Positions 1 to 9,552 of a DNA stretch of 64,000 nucleotides are shown here, one piece after another. Within the stretch, counting starts at the first letter, position 1. Each line of letters opens with the position of its first letter. Source of the stretch: Mesorhizobium sp. BR1-1-16 (GTDB lineage Bacteria; Pseudomonadota; Alphaproteobacteria; Rhizobiales; Kaistiaceae); the NCBI RefSeq assembly GCF_020165495.1, contig NZ_JAIUIE010000001.1:744001-808000 (forward strand), written 5' to 3'. The notes beneath the pieces are model-generated. The model ran no database searches, was not told the origin of the DNA, and was given only the letters and a program-made list of their open reading frames with translations. Both the position numbers and the translations under genes were made by a program.

Positions 1-1091
1 TTGCCGTGGTCGATATCGACCATATTGCCATAGCCGCCGTTCCACTCCGCCGCGATCACTCGCCCTGCAGCGACTGCCCGGGCCGGATAGTTGCGCGGCG
101 CGCGGAAATCGATGCCGGTATGCATGGCAGGCCGGCCGAGAAAGGGATCGACACGCGCCCCGAAGCCGCTGGATATTGGCGCATTGGCGATCGGCTGGCT
201 CCACGGCAGCGACAGCGCCACCTTGCGGACGGTGGCGAGGCGATCGAGCTCGGCTGAGAGCACGGCAACACCGCTGGCGAAGCGATCGGGCTCGGTTGCT
301 GTGGGCAAGGGAACGAAGGGGCCGCCGACATCGTCCTCCGCGGCGGGCCGCGGCACTTTGCGTCCAACGCGTTTCAGGAGCGTCGAAATCCGGTCGGCAC
401 GGGTCGTCACACCGCTGGCGAGTTCCGTGATGGTCGCATCCTGCGCCGTCTCCATGGCGGCGATGTCGGTCTCGATCGAGGCGATGCGGTCCGTGCCGGG
501 AAGAGGGGCGAGGGGATCGCCGGCCGTGGCGCCGGCCGCACTAGCAAGGCTTACCGTCGGGACGGCGATGGTGTCGGCGCTGGCCTGCTTGCCGTCTCTG
601 CGCAGCGGCGGCGGCTGCGTGACGTCGAAACCGGCCCGGCGCGCCGCTTCGGTCAGCCGTGCGAGCATATCCTGTCGCTGGCCGAGTTCGTCCTGCCGAT
701 CGAGCAATTGTTCGACCTTTTGCTCGACTGTCGCGTGATCGACCAGCCGGCGCGAGGTGATGCGCTCGATCTCATTGCGCAGTGCCGAGATCCGATCCTC
801 ATAGGTTTCGCGAAGCACGGCCTCGCCGCCCGAGTCCCGGCGCAGCCAGTCGTCGCGGAACACGAGATAGGCGGTGGATGCGAAATAGAAGACCGAGAAG
901 AGCACAAAGCAGGCCCCGGCCAATGCCATCAGCCGAGGATTGAAGTGGATCGCCTGCAGGCGATCGCCGCGCGCGATGATGATGCGCGTCTCGGATTTCT
1001 GCGTCTTGTTTCCGGCTTCTTGGCGAGGCGGAGGTCGGGAATCGGGGGCGGGAGCCGGCCGGATTCGCGAAGCTCTGGCATTCGGCAGCAT
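1..1091 (-). CDS. M23 family metallopeptidase, C-terminus cut by window edge
   Basis: Membrane-anchored peptidoglycan endopeptidase of the LytM/M23 type, running off the left edge. From the first in-frame ATG at 1091 (a stop lies upstream with no other start codon between) the protein has a basic cytoplasmic tail, one membrane helix at about residues 54-78 (LMALAGACFVLF), a periplasmic coiled-coil stretch at about 90-150, a Ser/Pro/Ala-rich linker, and the start of the M23 domain. There GFGARVDPFLGR and the zinc-binding MHTGIDF are visible, followed by GGYGNMVDIDHG. The distal HxH ligand lies outside the window. This layout is usual for alphaproteobacterial cell-wall hydrolases or for inactive activators of amidases. 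Because the last ligand cannot be seen, catalytic competence is undecided. Confidence 0.88.
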   Translation of the reverse strand, partial: MLPNARASRIRPAPAPDSRPPPRQEAGNKTQKSETRIIIARGDRLQAIHFNPRLMALAGACFVLFSVFYFASTAYLVFRDDWLRRDSGGEAVLRETYEDRISALRNEIERITSRRLVDHATVEQKVEQLLDRQDELGQRQDMLARLTEAARRAGFDVTQPPPLRRDGKQASADTIAVPTVSLASAAGATAGDPLAPLPGTDRIASIETDIAAMETAQDATITELASGVTTRADRISTLLKRVGRKVPRPAAEDDVGGPFVPLPTATEPDRFASGVAVLSAELDRLATVRKVALSLPWSQPIANAPISSGFGARVDPFLGRPAMHTGIDFRAPRNYPARAVAAGRVIAAEWNGGYGNMVDIDHG

Positions 1092-1199
1092 GGGCGCTTC
1101 AACCTGGCGATGGTGACCGCGACCGGCGCTTTGGGTCGCCGGTTCATCGCCGATTAGAAAGCGTTAAGGTTAAGCCTTGGTTACCCCGGGCACCCGCCG

Positions 1200-2018
1200 C
1201 TACACGTCAAGCGCGCGAACGAGTGGGCGGTAGAAGCCTGGGGTCATGCCGGCTTCCGAGCGGGCCGCATCGTTGAAGGGCGGCTTCAGCGGGCCGCGGA
1301 AGTGCTTGATCACCAGCTTGCGGAACGTCGGCTCGGGCGCGAGCCCATGGCGGTCGCAGAGGAAGCGGAACCATTTGCAGCCGAAGGCGACATGGCGCCG
1401 CTCGTCGCGATAGATGATCTCGAGGATCCCGGCGCCGGCTTCGTCTCCCTGTTCCGCCAGCTTGCCGATCAGGGGCGGGGTGACGTCGAGGCCGCGCGCT
1501 TCCAGCACAAGTGGCAGGACCGCGAGGCGGGCCATCAGGTCATGACCGGTCTCTTGCGTCGCTTCCCAGAGCCCGTCATGAGCGGGCAGGTCGCCATAGG
1601 CAGCGCCAAGCGCGCGGAGATGCTCGGAGAGCAGCGAGAAATGCTTCGCCTCCTCGAGGCCGACCTGAACCCAATTGTCGAAGAACGAGCGCGGCATCGG
1701 CACGCGCGCGAAGCGGCCGACGAGATCCCAGGTCAGGTCGACTGCGTTGAGCTCGATATGGGCAAGCGAGTGAATGAGAGCGGTGCGGCCATGCGCGGAC
1801 GCGACCGACCGCTTCGGCAGCGCCCGTGGCGGCACCAGCAACGGGCGCTCCGGGCGACCCGGCCGGTCCGGCATCGGCCGATCTTCGGCGCCGCGCAACG
1901 AAAGGCGCCGCCCAAACCAGCCCTTGGCTGCCGCGAAGGCGATGTCGACCTTCTCGTCGAGATCGGCGGTAGCGACGATCCGGGCCGAGGCATCGGCAAG
2001 GCTGGCGAAAGCGGCCAT
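1200..2018 (-). CDS. DUF455 family ferritin-like protein
   Basis: 272 aa from the ATG at 2018, which lies 2 nt after the stop of the upstream bcp gene. A longer reading from 2084 would overlap the bcp C-terminus and is less likely. The protein matches the DUF455 family (ferritin-like four-helix fold). Helix-borne acid/His motifs are visible: EEAKHF in the middle and ERRHVAFG about 60 residues later, as expected for a di-metal site. No enzymatic role is established for the family. The tight coupling to a peroxiredoxin suggests co-translation and a possible role in oxidative or metal stress, which is inference. Confidence 0.82.
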   Translation of the reverse strand: MAAFASLADASARIVATADLDEKVDIAFAAAKGWFGRRLSLRGAEDRPMPDRPGRPERPLLVPPRALPKRSVASAHGRTALIHSLAHIELNAVDLTWDLVGRFARVPMPRSFFDNWVQVGLEEAKHFSLLSEHLRALGAAYGDLPAHDGLWEATQETGHDLMARLAVLPLVLEARGLDVTPPLIGKLAEQGDEAGAGILEIIYRDERRHVAFGCKWFRFLCDRHGLAPEPTFRKLVIKHFRGPLKPPFNDAARSEAGMTPGFYRPLVRALDV

Positions 2019-2020
2019 CG

Positions 2021-2488
2021 TCAGAGCGCTCTCGCTGCGGCCAGCACCTCGGCGACATGGCCTTTCACCCGGAGTTTCGGCCAAATGCGGGCAATGCGAC
2101 CCTCGGCGTCGATCAGGAACGTGGTGCGCACGACGCCCATATAGGTTCGGCCATACATCTGCTTCTCCTGCCAGACACCATAGGCCTCTACAACATCCCT
2201 GGTCTCGTCCGAGGCGAGCGAGACACCCAGGCTGCGCTTCTGCCTGAACTTTTCGTGCGACTTCACCGAATCGGGCGAGATGCCGAGGATTGCCGTTCCG
2301 GCCGCTTCGAAATCGCCTCTCGCAGCTGTGAAGTCCAGTGCCTCGGTGGTGCAGGTCGGCGTGTCGTCGCCTGGATAGAAGAAGATCACGAGCTTTCGGC
2401 CGCGAAAGGCGGATAGCGCTACGGAACCGCCGCCATCGGTGGGGAGTTCGAACGAAGGGGCGTTGTCACCCGGGACGAGCTGGCCCAT
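2021..2488 (-). CDS. bcp: Thioredoxin-dependent peroxiredoxin, BCP/PrxQ family
   Basis: 155 aa peroxiredoxin reducing H2O2 and organic hydroperoxides. The start at 2488 (MGQLVPGDNAPSF) fits the family; an upstream extension to 2605 has no homologous look. The active-site block FFYPGDDTPTCTTEA places the peroxidatic Cys at residue 46. The second Cys that many BCPs carry five residues later is replaced (CTTEALDF), so this looks like a form lacking that resolving Cys. It is followed at once by the DUF455 gene and is divergent from the AsmA-like gene across about 100 bp. Confidence 0.93.
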   Translation of the reverse strand: MGQLVPGDNAPSFELPTDGGGSVALSAFRGRKLVIFFYPGDDTPTCTTEALDFTAARGDFEAAGTAILGISPDSVKSHEKFRQKRSLGVSLASDETRDVVEAYGVWQEKQMYGRTYMGVVRTTFLIDAEGRIARIWPKLRVKGHVAEVLAAARAL

Positions 2489-2585
2489 TCTTGCCTTCCT
2501 TTTGTCGGGTTTGTCTGGCCTCAGAAACAGAAAACGGGAATAGGTTACAAGGCATGTTGAGCCGGACGCCCCGCGAATTGCGCGG

Positions 2586-5500
2586 ATGGGCCCCGCATAT
2601 GGCATATGCCGCCGGAACTGTTGCCAGCCTGGCCGCGGCGCCGTCGGCTATCGTCACGACAGAGGGTTTTCACGCCTGACAACGCGGCTCGACCAGTTTC
2701 CCTCGGCGCGGGCTCATCGACCGCTCGTTGCCAAGGGGCCGACCCGCCGGCGCGGCTGGCTCGGCATCCTGTTGCGTGTTGCGAGCACGCTTATTCTGCT
2801 GCTGATCGTGCTGTTCGGCGCGCTGGCCTTCATCCTTGCATCTGGACCCGTCGAACTCGACGTCCTGCGCAACCGCATCGCCGAGACGATCAGCCGTCAA
2901 CTCGGCCCTGGCTATGACGTCAGTGTTGGCGCAGCACTGATAGACGTCGATCCGGTCATGGGCCTGATGGCTCGCATCGATGACATCAAGGTCGACGATC
3001 GCGGTCGCTCATCCGTGGCGCATATCCCGACCTTGCGCTTCGGCATCGATCCTCTGTCATTGCTGCGACTGCGCCTCGACATCACGCAGGTCGAGGTCAC
3101 AAACCCGGATATCTCGCTGGTGCGCGGCGGCGACGGACGCATCTATCTCGGAACGGCGGAACACGCTGCGCCGGCCGCGCCGGATGCGAAGCCAGCAGCC
3201 GCCGCTCCGGCCGCGCAGCCGCCGGCCCTCGACGCCATCGACGGCGGCTTTCCCGATCTCTTCACCGCGCTGCACATCATGAATGGCGGGCTGGAGCCGG
3301 CTATCGACGCAGCGATCGCCCGCAATTTCCAGCGCCTCAACGTCGATGCCGGGACGATCCACATCTGGGACGCCAAGAAGCTGCAGCAGCGCGTCTTTCC
3401 CCATACCGATCTTTCGCTCAACCTCGATCCGGGCGGGACGATCAAGGCGACATTCGCGACATCGGGTTATTCGGGCCGCTGGGGCATCATCGGCGAGCGC
3501 TCGCTCGATCCCAAGACCGGCGACCGGAACCTCACGCTTTCGTTCTCGCAATTGACGCTCGCCGACATCGAGCCGAATTTCGGTCGGCCGGAAAGCCTGA
3601 TCGTCTCCGACATTCCCCTGTTCGGGCGCGCGACGGTCGTGCTCGGCGCCGATGGTGACGTCAAGGACGCGCAGCTTCGGTTCGATCTCGGCGCGGGCAA
3701 ATTCGTCTCGGGCTTCGGCAAGGATACGGTGCTGCTCGACGAGGCGACGATCCGCGTCCATTGGGACATCGCCCGCCGCAGCCTGGTCCTCGAACCCTCC
3801 AACTTCCAGTTCGGTCCGACCTCGGCGATTCTGACTGGCGCTATCAAGCCGCTCAGCGACAAGTCGGACGGTCGCTACAGCTTCGAATTCGAAACGCGCG
3901 GCGCGATGCTGGCGAGCGACACCAACTCGCCGCCGATCGTCGCCGATCGCATCGCTCTCGTCGGGACGGCCGATTTTCCGGGCAAGCGGATCGACATCAA
4001 GGACTTCGACATCACGACGCCCGTCGGATCGGTTGCCGCGGCCGGAACGCTCGGGCTCGAAGGGGCGACGCCATCGCTGGCGCTTTCTGCATCGTTCACG
4101 CCGATGTCGATTTCGGCCGTGAAGCAGATCTGGCCGCCGACACTGGCGGGGCCGGCGCGGAAATGGGTGCTGGAGCATGTGACCGACGGCCGCGTTTCCT
4201 CGGCGCATTTCGAGGCGGCGGTGCCTGGCGGCGTGCTGTGGACCGGCGAGCGCGTCACGATGCCCGAAAACTACATGCGGCTCGATGCCCGTCTCGAGGA
4301 TGTCAGTTTCAATACGGTCGGCACGATCCCGACGATCACCAATGTCAGCGGCAATGCGGTGGTTGCCGGCTCGACCTTCGGCATGGATATCGACAAGGGC
4401 ACGATCACCGCGCCGTCCGGCAAATCGGTCGACATCACGGCCGGCATCTTTGCCGTCCCCAACACGGCGGTCGCCAACGCAGAGAGCCGCATCGAGACGC
4501 AGTTCGAGGGCGATGTCGGCGCGATCGCGGAGATCGCCAATTCCGAACCGATGCGGGCAATGTCGCGAAACGGCATCGATCCGACCAATCTCTCCGGCGA
4601 CGGGAGCGGCAGCCTTTCGATCACCATGCCGCTGAAGCCGGGATTGCTGCCGAGCGACATCAAATGGCGCGCGACCCTCGACACCACCGGTTTCGCGAGC
4701 TCCGCGCCCATTGATGGCCGCATCATCAAAAGTGGCGCCTTTGCCATGGTGGCGAGTGCCGACGCCTTCTCGATCAAGGGCAAGGCGACGATCAACGGCG
4801 TGCCGGCCACGATCGACCTGACGCAGCCGCTGCGGACTGGCGAGGGCGATAGCGAGGCCGCGCGGCGCAGCGTCCAACTCGTGCTCGATGCCGATGCCCG
4901 CAAGCGTCTCGGCATCGGCCTCGACAACATGCTCGGCGGCACGGTCGGCGCCTCCATCACCGATCTCAGCGACGGCCGCAAAGGACAGCATTACGAATTC
5001 GACCTGAAACAGGCCCGGCTCGTCCTGCAGGCGCTCGGCTGGACCAAGGGTATCGGCGTTCCCGCCAAGCTGGTTTTCGACATGGTGCCGCGGCCCGAAG
5101 GCGGCTTCCTCGTCGAGGACATGGTGGCGACCGGCGACGGCTTCGGCTTCCGCGGCAAGGCGATGCTCGATGCGAAATACGGGCTCGTTTCTGCCGATAT
5201 CGACCGTTTCGCGCTGCGCAAGGGCGACCAGATCTCGGTAACGCTGCTCCGCAAGGGCGACGGCTACCAGATCACGGCGCGGGGCGCCTCCTTTGATGCG
5301 CGCGGGCTGATTGCGCAGTTGAAGTCGAACACGCAGGGCTCCGACGACGGCGCGGCGTCGCTGTCGGTCGATGCCAAGATCGACAGCATCACCGGCTTTG
5401 GCCAGGTCACGCTCTCGAACAGCGCCATTCTGGTTTCGACGAACGGAGGCGCGCTCGGCAAGGCAAGCCTCAAGGGGGCTCTGCCCGGCGGTGGCGTCGC

Positions 5501-6125
5501 CATGGTCTATAACGACAACGGCTCGTCCGGCGCCAGCCTCGACCTCCAGTCCGCCGACGCCGGCAATCTCTTCAGCTTCGTCGACCTCTACCGTCGCATC
5601 AGCGGCGGCAAGCTTCGCCTTTCGGGCGAGCGCAGCGGCGCCAAGGGGCCGCTCTCGGGCGTCTTCGACGTCGCAAGCTTCACGATCGTCGACGAAGCCT
5701 CGATGCGCAAGCTCGTCTCGGCGTCGACGGGGACCGGCGAGAATGTCCAGCCGAGCGGCCTTGATCCCGACCATGTGCCATTCGACAGGATGCGTCTCGA
5801 CTACACCAAGCGCGGCTCGCTGATCGTCATCGAGGATGCCGTGCTGCGCGGCGCCACGGTTGGCGCGACGCTCAACGGCACGATCGACCTCGCCAAGCAG
5901 ATGATCTCCGTCGCGGGGACCTACCTGCCGGCCTATGCGGTCAACAATCTGTTCGGCCGCTTGCCGCTGATCGGCCTCGCGCTCGGAGGCGGTAGCCAGG
6001 GCGGCCTGTTCGGCGTCACGTTCAAGGTCGAGGGGCCAATCTCCGGCCCGAGCCTGACCGTCAATCCGCTGTCGATGATCACGCCCGGCATCTTCCGCAA
6101 GATCTTCGAGTTCCCGGTCAACTGA
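2586..6125 (+). CDS. Large AsmA/DUF3971-like envelope protein
   Basis: Up to 1179 aa. After a short basic stretch (TRRRGW) there is one N-terminal membrane helix (LLRVASTLILLLIVLFGALA), then a very long beta-rich periplasmic body typical of the AsmA/YhdP/TamB group with DUF3971 and AsmA-like C-terminal regions. Proteins of this group form long hydrophobic grooves thought to carry phospholipid between inner and outer membranes. An Ala/Pro-rich linker lies at about residues 195-215. The ATG at 2586 is the only in-frame ATG before the helix but has a weak ribosome site, so a non-ATG start closer to 2676 is possible. The gene stands alone, divergent from bcp. The antisense strand is open for more than 1000 codons, a high-GC artefact. 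Confidence 0.85.
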   Translation: MGPAYGICRRNCCQPGRGAVGYRHDRGFSRLTTRLDQFPSARAHRPLVAKGPTRRRGWLGILLRVASTLILLLIVLFGALAFILASGPVELDVLRNRIAETISRQLGPGYDVSVGAALIDVDPVMGLMARIDDIKVDDRGRSSVAHIPTLRFGIDPLSLLRLRLDITQVEVTNPDISLVRGGDGRIYLGTAEHAAPAAPDAKPAAAAPAAQPPALDAIDGGFPDLFTALHIMNGGLEPAIDAAIARNFQRLNVDAGTIHIWDAKKLQQRVFPHTDLSLNLDPGGTIKATFATSGYSGRWGIIGERSLDPKTGDRNLTLSFSQLTLADIEPNFGRPESLIVSDIPLFGRATVVLGADGDVKDAQLRFDLGAGKFVSGFGKDTVLLDEATIRVHWDIARRSLVLEPSNFQFGPTSAILTGAIKPLSDKSDGRYSFEFETRGAMLASDTNSPPIVADRIALVGTADFPGKRIDIKDFDITTPVGSVAAAGTLGLEGATPSLALSASFTPMSISAVKQIWPPTLAGPARKWVLEHVTDGRVSSAHFEAAVPGGVLWTGERVTMPENYMRLDARLEDVSFNTVGTIPTITNVSGNAVVAGSTFGMDIDKGTITAPSGKSVDITAGIFAVPNTAVANAESRIETQFEGDVGAIAEIANSEPMRAMSRNGIDPTNLSGDGSGSLSITMPLKPGLLPSDIKWRATLDTTGFASSAPIDGRIIKSGAFAMVASADAFSIKGKATINGVPATIDLTQPLRTGEGDSEAARRSVQLVLDADARKRLGIGLDNMLGGTVGASITDLSDGRKGQHYEFDLKQARLVLQALGWTKGIGVPAKLVFDMVPRPEGGFLVEDMVATGDGFGFRGKAMLDAKYGLVSADIDRFALRKGDQISVTLLRKGDGYQITARGASFDARGLIAQLKSNTQGSDDGAASLSVDAKIDSITGFGQVTLSNSAILVSTNGGALGKASLKGALPGGGVAMVYNDNGSSGASLDLQSADAGNLFSFVDLYRRISGGKLRLSGERSGAKGPLSGVFDVASFTIVDEASMRKLVSASTGTGENVQPSGLDPDHVPFDRMRLDYTKRGSLIVIEDAVLRGATVGATLNGTIDLAKQMISVAGTYLPAYAVNNLFGRLPLIGLALGGGSQGGLFGVTFKVEGPISGPSLTVNPLSMITPGIFRKIFEFPVN

Positions 6126-6204
6126 CGCCGGCCTCGTTTCGAGGCTTCGCCGGGTGTATTCATTCCGGGGCGCACAGGTTTCCGCTGCGCTTCGGAGGGA
6201 AATC

Positions 6205-7017
6205 ATGGGTACCAACGATTCTGTCTTCGCGGGTGCTATTCCTGATCTCTATGACCGTCTCCTGGTCCCGCTGATCTTTCAAAGTTATGCCGAGGATCTT
6301 GCCGATCGTATCGCTGCGATGCGCCCGAAGAGCCTGCTCGAGGTTGCGGCGGGAACAGGCGCGCTGACCCGAGCGCTCGCGGCCCGCCTTCCGCGCGATA
6401 CGACGATCATCGCCACCGATCTCAATCAGCCAATGCTCGATCGCGCGATTGCACAGCAGTCCGACGATCCGCGCATCACGTTCCAACTCGCCGATGCCCA
6501 GGCCTTGCCGTTCGAGGACGACCAGTTCGATGTCGTTGCCTGCCAGTTTGGCGTGATGTTCTTTTCCGACAAGGTGACGTCCTATCGCGAGGTGCTCCGC
6601 CTGCTGCGTCAGGACGGGCGTTATCTCTTCAACGTCTGGGATGCGCTGCCGGCCAATGTGTTCGCCGAGACCGTGACGATGGCACTGACAGAGATGTTTC
6701 CCGAGGATCCGCCGCTATTCATGGCGCGCACGCCCCACGGCCATTTCGACCAGACCCGCATTCGTGACGACCTCGCTGCGGCGGGTTTCCGTTCCGTCGA
6801 CACCGAAACCGTCTCCCACACGAGCCATGGCGGCTCGGCGCGCGAAGTGGCGATGACCTATTGCCAGGGAACGCCCCTGCGTGCCGAGATCGAGGCGCGC
6901 CGGCCCGGCGGTCTCATCGAGGCAACGGAGAGAGCCGCCGAAGCGCTGGAGCGGAGATTTGGATCTGGCCCGATCGAAGGAGCGATCCGCGCCATCGTGG
7001 TCGAGGCGGCGCCCTAA
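6205..7017 (+). CDS. Class I SAM-dependent methyltransferase
   Basis: 270 aa. The start is ATG 6205 (MGTNDSVFAGAIPDLYDR), preceded by GGAGGG at 6194-6199. Rossmann motif I is seen as SLLEVAAGTGALT, the acidic end of strand 2 as ATDLNQPM, then the motif around QLADAQALPFEDDQFDVV, which is typical of Methyltransf_11/UbiE-like enzymes. The substrate cannot be told from sequence. It sits 79 nt after the AsmA-like gene and converges with tyrS, whose stop is 12 nt away. Confidence 0.85.
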   Translation: MGTNDSVFAGAIPDLYDRLLVPLIFQSYAEDLADRIAAMRPKSLLEVAAGTGALTRALAARLPRDTTIIATDLNQPMLDRAIAQQSDDPRITFQLADAQALPFEDDQFDVVACQFGVMFFSDKVTSYREVLRLLRQDGRYLFNVWDALPANVFAETVTMALTEMFPEDPPLFMARTPHGHFDQTRIRDDLAAAGFRSVDTETVSHTSHGGSAREVAMTYCQGTPLRAEIEARRPGGLIEATERAAEALERRFGSGPIEGAIRAIVVEAAP

Positions 7018-7029
7018 CGAGCCGCCTCT

Positions 7030-8283
7030 TTAGGCCGGACGGATCAGGACGTGTTTCTTGCGGCCGAGCGAGAGCTTGACGACGCCTTCGGGCGTGAGCA
7101 GGCCGGGGCCGATCATCGTCTTTTCGTCGGTCAGCGCCGCATCGTTGACCCTGAGGCCGCCGCCCTTGATCTGGCGCCGCGCCTCGCCATTCGAAGCGAC
7201 GAGGCCGGCGCGGACGAAGAGGCCGAGCGCGCCGATGCCGGCTTCGAACTCGGCAGCTGGCACTTCGATCGTCGGCAGCGACTCGGCGAGCGCGCCTTCC
7301 TCGAAGGTCTGGCGGGCCGTCTCCGCCGCAGCTTCGGCGGCTTCCCGTCCATGCACGACGGCCGTCGCCTCGGTGGCGAGGATCTTCTTCGCGTCGTTGA
7401 TCTCGGCGCCGCCGAGCGCTTCGAGCCGCGCGATCTCCGAAAGCGGCAGCCGCGTGAAGATCTTGAGGAAGCGGCCAACATCGGCGTCCTCGGTGTTGCG
7501 GAAATACTGCCAGAAATCATAGGGGCTGAAGAGATCGCCGTTCAGCCAGACGGCGCCCTTGGCCGTCTTGCCCATCTTGGCGCCCGAAGAGGTGGTCAGC
7601 AGCGGCGTCGTCAGCGCATAGAGTTGCGGCCGGTCCATCCGGTGAGCCAGATCGACGCCGTTGATGATGTTGCCCCATTGGTCGGAGCCCCCCATCTGCA
7701 GCACGCAATCATAGCGGCGGTTCAGCTCGACGAAGTCGTAGCCCTGCATGATCATGTAGTTGAATTCGAGAAAGGAGAGCGATTGCTCGCGATCGAGCCG
7801 CAGCTTCACCGAATCGAACGACAGCATGCGGTTGACAGAGAAATGCCGGCCGACATCGCGCAAGAATTCGATGTAGTTGAGCTTGAGCAGCCAGTCGGCA
7901 TTGTTGACCATGACCGCATCTCCGGCGCCATCGCCGAAGCAGAGGATACGCGAGAAGATCTGCTTGATGCCGGCGATGTTGCGGTCGATTTCCTCGACGG
8001 TCAGCAGCTTGCGCTGGTCGTCGCGAAACGAGGGATCGCCGACCATCGACGTGCCACCGCCCATCAGCGCGATCGGCCGGTGGCCGGTTTCCTGCAGCCA
8101 ATGGAGCATGGTCGCGGAAATCAGATTGCCGATATGAAGGCTGGTCGCAGTCGCGTCATAGCCGACATAGGCCGTGATCGGGCCCTTGACGCATTGTGCG
8201 TCCAGCCCCTCGGGGTCGGAGATCTGGTGGATGAGCCCGCGCTCGCTGAGCACCTGCAGGAAATCGGACTTGAACGCGGTCAT
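7030..8283 (-). CDS. tyrS: Tyrosyl-tRNA synthetase
   Basis: 417 aa class I aminoacyl-tRNA synthetase charging tRNA-Tyr. The HIGH motif is HIGN at residues 50-53, the KMSKS-type loop is KMGKT at 236-240, and the tyrosine/ATP pocket block [11 protein letters not shown] is at about 196-206. The C-terminal third ends with an S4-like RNA-binding domain ([22 protein letters not shown]). Length and motif spacing are standard. It lies downstream of aroG on the same strand, separated by about 90 nt holding a strong hairpin. Confidence 0.97.
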   Translation of the reverse strand: MTAFKSDFLQVLSERGLIHQISDPEGLDAQCVKGPITAYVGYDATATSLHIGNLISATMLHWLQETGHRPIALMGGGTSMVGDPSFRDDQRKLLTVEEIDRNIAGIKQIFSRILCFGDGAGDAVMVNNADWLLKLNYIEFLRDVGRHFSVNRMLSFDSVKLRLDREQSLSFLEFNYMIMQGYDFVELNRRYDCVLQMGGSDQWGNIINGVDLAHRMDRPQLYALTTPLLTTSSGAKMGKTAKGAVWLNGDLFSPYDFWQYFRNTEDADVGRFLKIFTRLPLSEIARLEALGGAEINDAKKILATEATAVVHGREAAEAAAETARQTFEEGALAESLPTIEVPAAEFEAGIGALGLFVRAGLVASNGEARRQIKGGGLRVNDAALTDEKTMIGPGLLTPEGVVKLSLGRKKHVLIRPA

Positions 8284-8324
8284 GGCATCGTCTCGAAAGG
8301 GTGGGTGTCGTGGCAGGCTTTAGC

Positions 8325-8356
8325 AGCCGCCGCTGAAAAGATCATCAGCGGCGGCT
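8325..8356 (-). terminator. 12-bp perfect hairpin between aroG and tyrS
   Basis: AGCCGCCGCTGA (8325-8336) pairs perfectly with TCAGCGGCGGCT (8345-8356) around an 8-nt loop. In the direction of aroG and tyrS there is no U-tract after the stem, so it could be a weak or Rho-assisted terminator of aroG, an RNA-stability element, or a structured leader for tyrS, whose start is about 42 nt further on. The stem is certain; the function is not. Confidence 0.45.
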
Positions 8357-8375
8357 CTCTTTGACGAGGGTTGCT

Positions 8376-9464
8376 TCAGACGGCGGTGGCGAGGCGGGCT
8401 TCCGGCCGGGCGCGCTCGCGACGGCGGGCGACGGCTTCGGCAAGCTGCTCCAGGACGCCGATCGAAGTCTGCCAGTCGATGCAGCCATCGGTGATGCTCT
8501 GGCCGTAGACGAGCGGACGGCCGGGGACGAGGTCCTGGCGCCCCGCGACGAGATTGCTCTCGATCATCACGCCCATGATGCGGTCGTCGCCGGTGGCGAT
8601 CTGAGCGCCTATCTCCTCGCAGACGCGCGGCTGGTTTTCCGGCTTCTTCAGGCTGTTGGCGTGGCTCGCATCGATCATCAGGAAGGGCGGCAGCCCAGCC
8701 TTTGCGAGCTCGGCCGCGGCCGCGTCGACGCTGGGTGCATCATAGTTCGGTGCTTTGCCGCCGCGCAGGATGATATGGCAGTCGTCATTACCGGTCGTGG
8801 CAGCGATTGCCGATCGTCCATCCTTGGTCACCGCCAGGAAATGATGCGGCTGCGAGGCGGAGAGCACCGCGTCAACAGCGATCTTCACATTGCCGTCCGT
8901 GCCGTTCTTGAAGCCGACGGGGCAGGAGAGGCCGGAGGCGAGTTCGCGATGCACCTGGCTCTCGGTCGTGCGCGCGCCGATGGCGCCCCAGCCGACGAGA
9001 TCGGCGAAATATTGCGGCGTCGTCATGTCGAGGAATTCGGAACCTGCCGGAAGGCCGAGCTTGTTGATCTCAAGCAGCAGGCTGCGAGCCCGGCGAAGGC
9101 CCTTGTCAATATGGAAGCTGCCGTCGAGGTCGGGATCGTTGATCAGCCCCTTCCAGCCGACCGTGGTGCGCGGCTTCTCGAAATAGACGCGCATGACAAT
9201 CTCGAGCTCCGAGCCGAGGCGCTGGCGCATTTCGACGAGGCGATGGGCATAATCGATCGCCGCGTCGGGATCATGGATCGAGCACGGTCCGATCACGACG
9301 GCGAGGCGATCGTCGCGGCCATGCAGGATCTCGTGTAGCGAACGGCGCGTCGCGGCGACCGTCTGGCTGGCCACGTCGGTGCGGGGGAACTCCGCCATCA
9401 CTGCGGAAGGCGGCGAGAGTTCTTTCAAAGCGCTGATGCGCAGGTCGTCGGTGGTGTCGGGCAC
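8376..9464 (-). CDS. aroG: 3-deoxy-7-phosphoheptulonate synthase, class I
   Basis: 362 aa DAHP synthase, first step of the shikimate pathway (PEP plus erythrose-4-phosphate). The start is GTG 9464 (protein begins MPDTTDDLRIS), chosen for AAGGAG at 9478-9473 and family length. Hallmarks of the AroF/G/H type are visible: VVIGPCSIHDP, KPRTTVGWKGL, GARTTESQVHRE, IDASHANS and the C-terminal GQSITDGCIDW. It lies just downstream of an aromatic-rich leader peptide and an intrinsic terminator (9502-9639), so expression is probably controlled by ribosome-mediated attenuation. An in-frame extension to 9611 reads through the attenuator and is not credible. Confidence 0.96.
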   Translation of the reverse strand: MPDTTDDLRISALKELSPPSAVMAEFPRTDVASQTVAATRRSLHEILHGRDDRLAVVIGPCSIHDPDAAIDYAHRLVEMRQRLGSELEIVMRVYFEKPRTTVGWKGLINDPDLDGSFHIDKGLRRARSLLLEINKLGLPAGSEFLDMTTPQYFADLVGWGAIGARTTESQVHRELASGLSCPVGFKNGTDGNVKIAVDAVLSASQPHHFLAVTKDGRSAIAATTGNDDCHIILRGGKAPNYDAPSVDAAAAELAKAGLPPFLMIDASHANSLKKPENQPRVCEEIGAQIATGDDRIMGVMIESNLVAGRQDLVPGRPLVYGQSITDGCIDWQTSIGVLEQLAEAVARRRERARPEARLATAV

Positions 9465-9501
9465 GGTTCGGGCTCCTTGGAGTTTCCCGGCAGCGGCCAA
9501 C

Positions 9502-9531
9502 AAAAAAGCCGCCAACTCGGTTTGGCGGCTT
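9502..9531 (-). terminator. Attenuator terminator in the aroG leader
   Basis: On the minus strand AAGCCGCCAA (9531-9522) and TTGGCGGCTT (9515-9506) form a 10-bp stem around a 6-nt loop, running into TTTTTT (9507-9502). This is a textbook intrinsic terminator placed between the leader peptide stop (9553) and the aroG ribosome site (9478). A competing partner exists upstream: GGCGGCGG (9583-9576) can pair with the CCGCC of the first terminator arm and so act as antiterminator. Confidence 0.85.
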
Positions 9532-9552
9532 GGTGGTGGATGCTTCGATTGT

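Noticed and set aside
3057-6215. Open frame of 1052 codons on the minus strand opposite the AsmA-like gene
   Set aside because: Composition is Arg/Asp/Glu-rich with no domain sense and it mirrors the codon pattern of the plus-strand gene; long antisense frames are common at this GC content.
7051-8364. Open frame of 437 codons on the plus strand opposite tyrS
   Set aside because: Antisense shadow of a clear tyrosyl-tRNA synthetase; no family resemblance.
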